Source: Paraburkholderia domus
GTDB taxonomy: Bacteria > Pseudomonadota > Gammaproteobacteria > Burkholderiales > Burkholderiaceae
Reading direction: 5' to 3'
Length of the DNA: 64,000 nucleotides
NCBI RefSeq assembly: GCF_905220705.1
Contig: NZ_CAJNAT010000025.1
Span: forward strand, 1 to 64,000
Both the position numbers and the translations under genes were made by a program. The first letter of the stretch is position 1, and each line of letters begins with the position of its first letter. This document shows positions 63,898 through 64,000 of the stretch, one piece after another. The notes beneath the pieces were generated by a model that saw nothing but the letters and a program-made list of their open reading frames with translations, did not search any database and had not been told where the DNA came from.

Positions 63898-63955
63898 AAA
63901 CGGACATTTCATTTTAGGTTGATATACACCTTGCCGATTCCTTCAATGTCCGTTT
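63898..63955. repeat. 11-bp inverted repeat upstream of DUF1254 gene
   Basis: AAACGGACATT (63898-63908) and AATGTCCGTTT (63945-63955) are exact inverted copies, 36 bp apart. A direct repeat TTGATATA (63891, 63919) overlaps. It could be paired operator half-sites upstream of the lipoprotein gene. Confidence 0.45.
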
Positions 63956-64000
63956 TGAAGCGTGAAGAGCGAATGGCCGTTGTTCGCAGGTCGACAGGCA

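Overview
This is about 64 kb of GC-rich DNA from a Gram-negative bacterium, most likely a Burkholderiales member of the Paraburkholderia/Burkholderia group. The pointers are OmpC-type trimeric porins, a DUF3138-type barrel protein, tannase-family esterases, a LigJ/LigK aromatic pathway and a Burkholderia-style KdpA. This placement rests on gene content, not on rRNA. I see no rRNA, tRNA, CRISPR array or prophage. The window opens on an IS91-family element and is otherwise metabolic and transport gene clusters.

Layout. (1) 1-2640: IS91-type element carrying a tyrosine recombinase and a Y2/HUH-like transposase, followed by a long inverted repeat. (2) 3094-16831: a polyamine/amide module. It holds agmatinase and a LuxR regulator on plus; a seven-gene minus-strand run of Pot-type ABC importer, amidase, class III aminotransferase and porin; a divergent double-length IclR regulator; and an NCS1 permease. 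(3) 17057-24611: an ABC-2 exporter pair, an OpgC-like membrane protein translationally coupled to a tannase-family esterase, an acyltransferase-3 protein, a TauE/SafE permease and a small proline-rich protein. (4) 24622-31588: a second amide module with amidohydrolase, amidase, DUF3138 barrel, Pot-type binding protein and a LuxR paralogue of the first one. (5) 31734-39315: a secreted hypothetical, a divergent FtsH-like protease, a small coiled-coil protein, AraC, an MHS-family transporter and a lone ABC ATPase. (6) 39571-48337: a potassium region with a KimA-like importer, universal stress protein, two small hypotheticals, kdpE, kdpC, kdpB, kdpA, kdpF and a further 34-aa membrane peptide gene. 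No kdpD is present. (7) 48528-54547: a NodZ-like glycosyltransferase, a copper-type HMA protein, DUF305, MerR-TipAS, a cupin, an ABC exporter and a small hypothetical. (8) 54650-61745: a tannin/gallate cluster with a tannase-family lipoprotein, a ModA-like protein without signal peptide, a LigK/GalC aldolase, a LigJ hydratase, an AAHS transporter and a porin. (9) 62399-63757: a DUF1254/DUF1214 lipoprotein.

How the genes fit together. The two amide modules share a scheme: outer-membrane channel, periplasmic cationic-amine binding protein, amidase and LuxR regulator. They look like parallel routes for amine or amide carbon and nitrogen sources. The potassium region pairs a high-affinity P-type pump (Kdp) with a KimA-like secondary importer. 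A motif shared between the usp and kdp upstream regions suggests joint control. The last cluster can be read as tannin ester hydrolysis, gallate uptake, and the 4-oxalomesaconate to pyruvate plus oxaloacetate steps. The ring-cleavage dioxygenase is not in the window.

Best leads for something new: the ModA-like cytoplasmic protein inside the gallate-type operon, the kdp operon with coupled micro-genes but no sensor kinase, the tandem IclR regulator facing a 14-bp palindrome, and the divergent FtsH-like protease. All functions are read from sequence motifs and memory of families; no database search was run.
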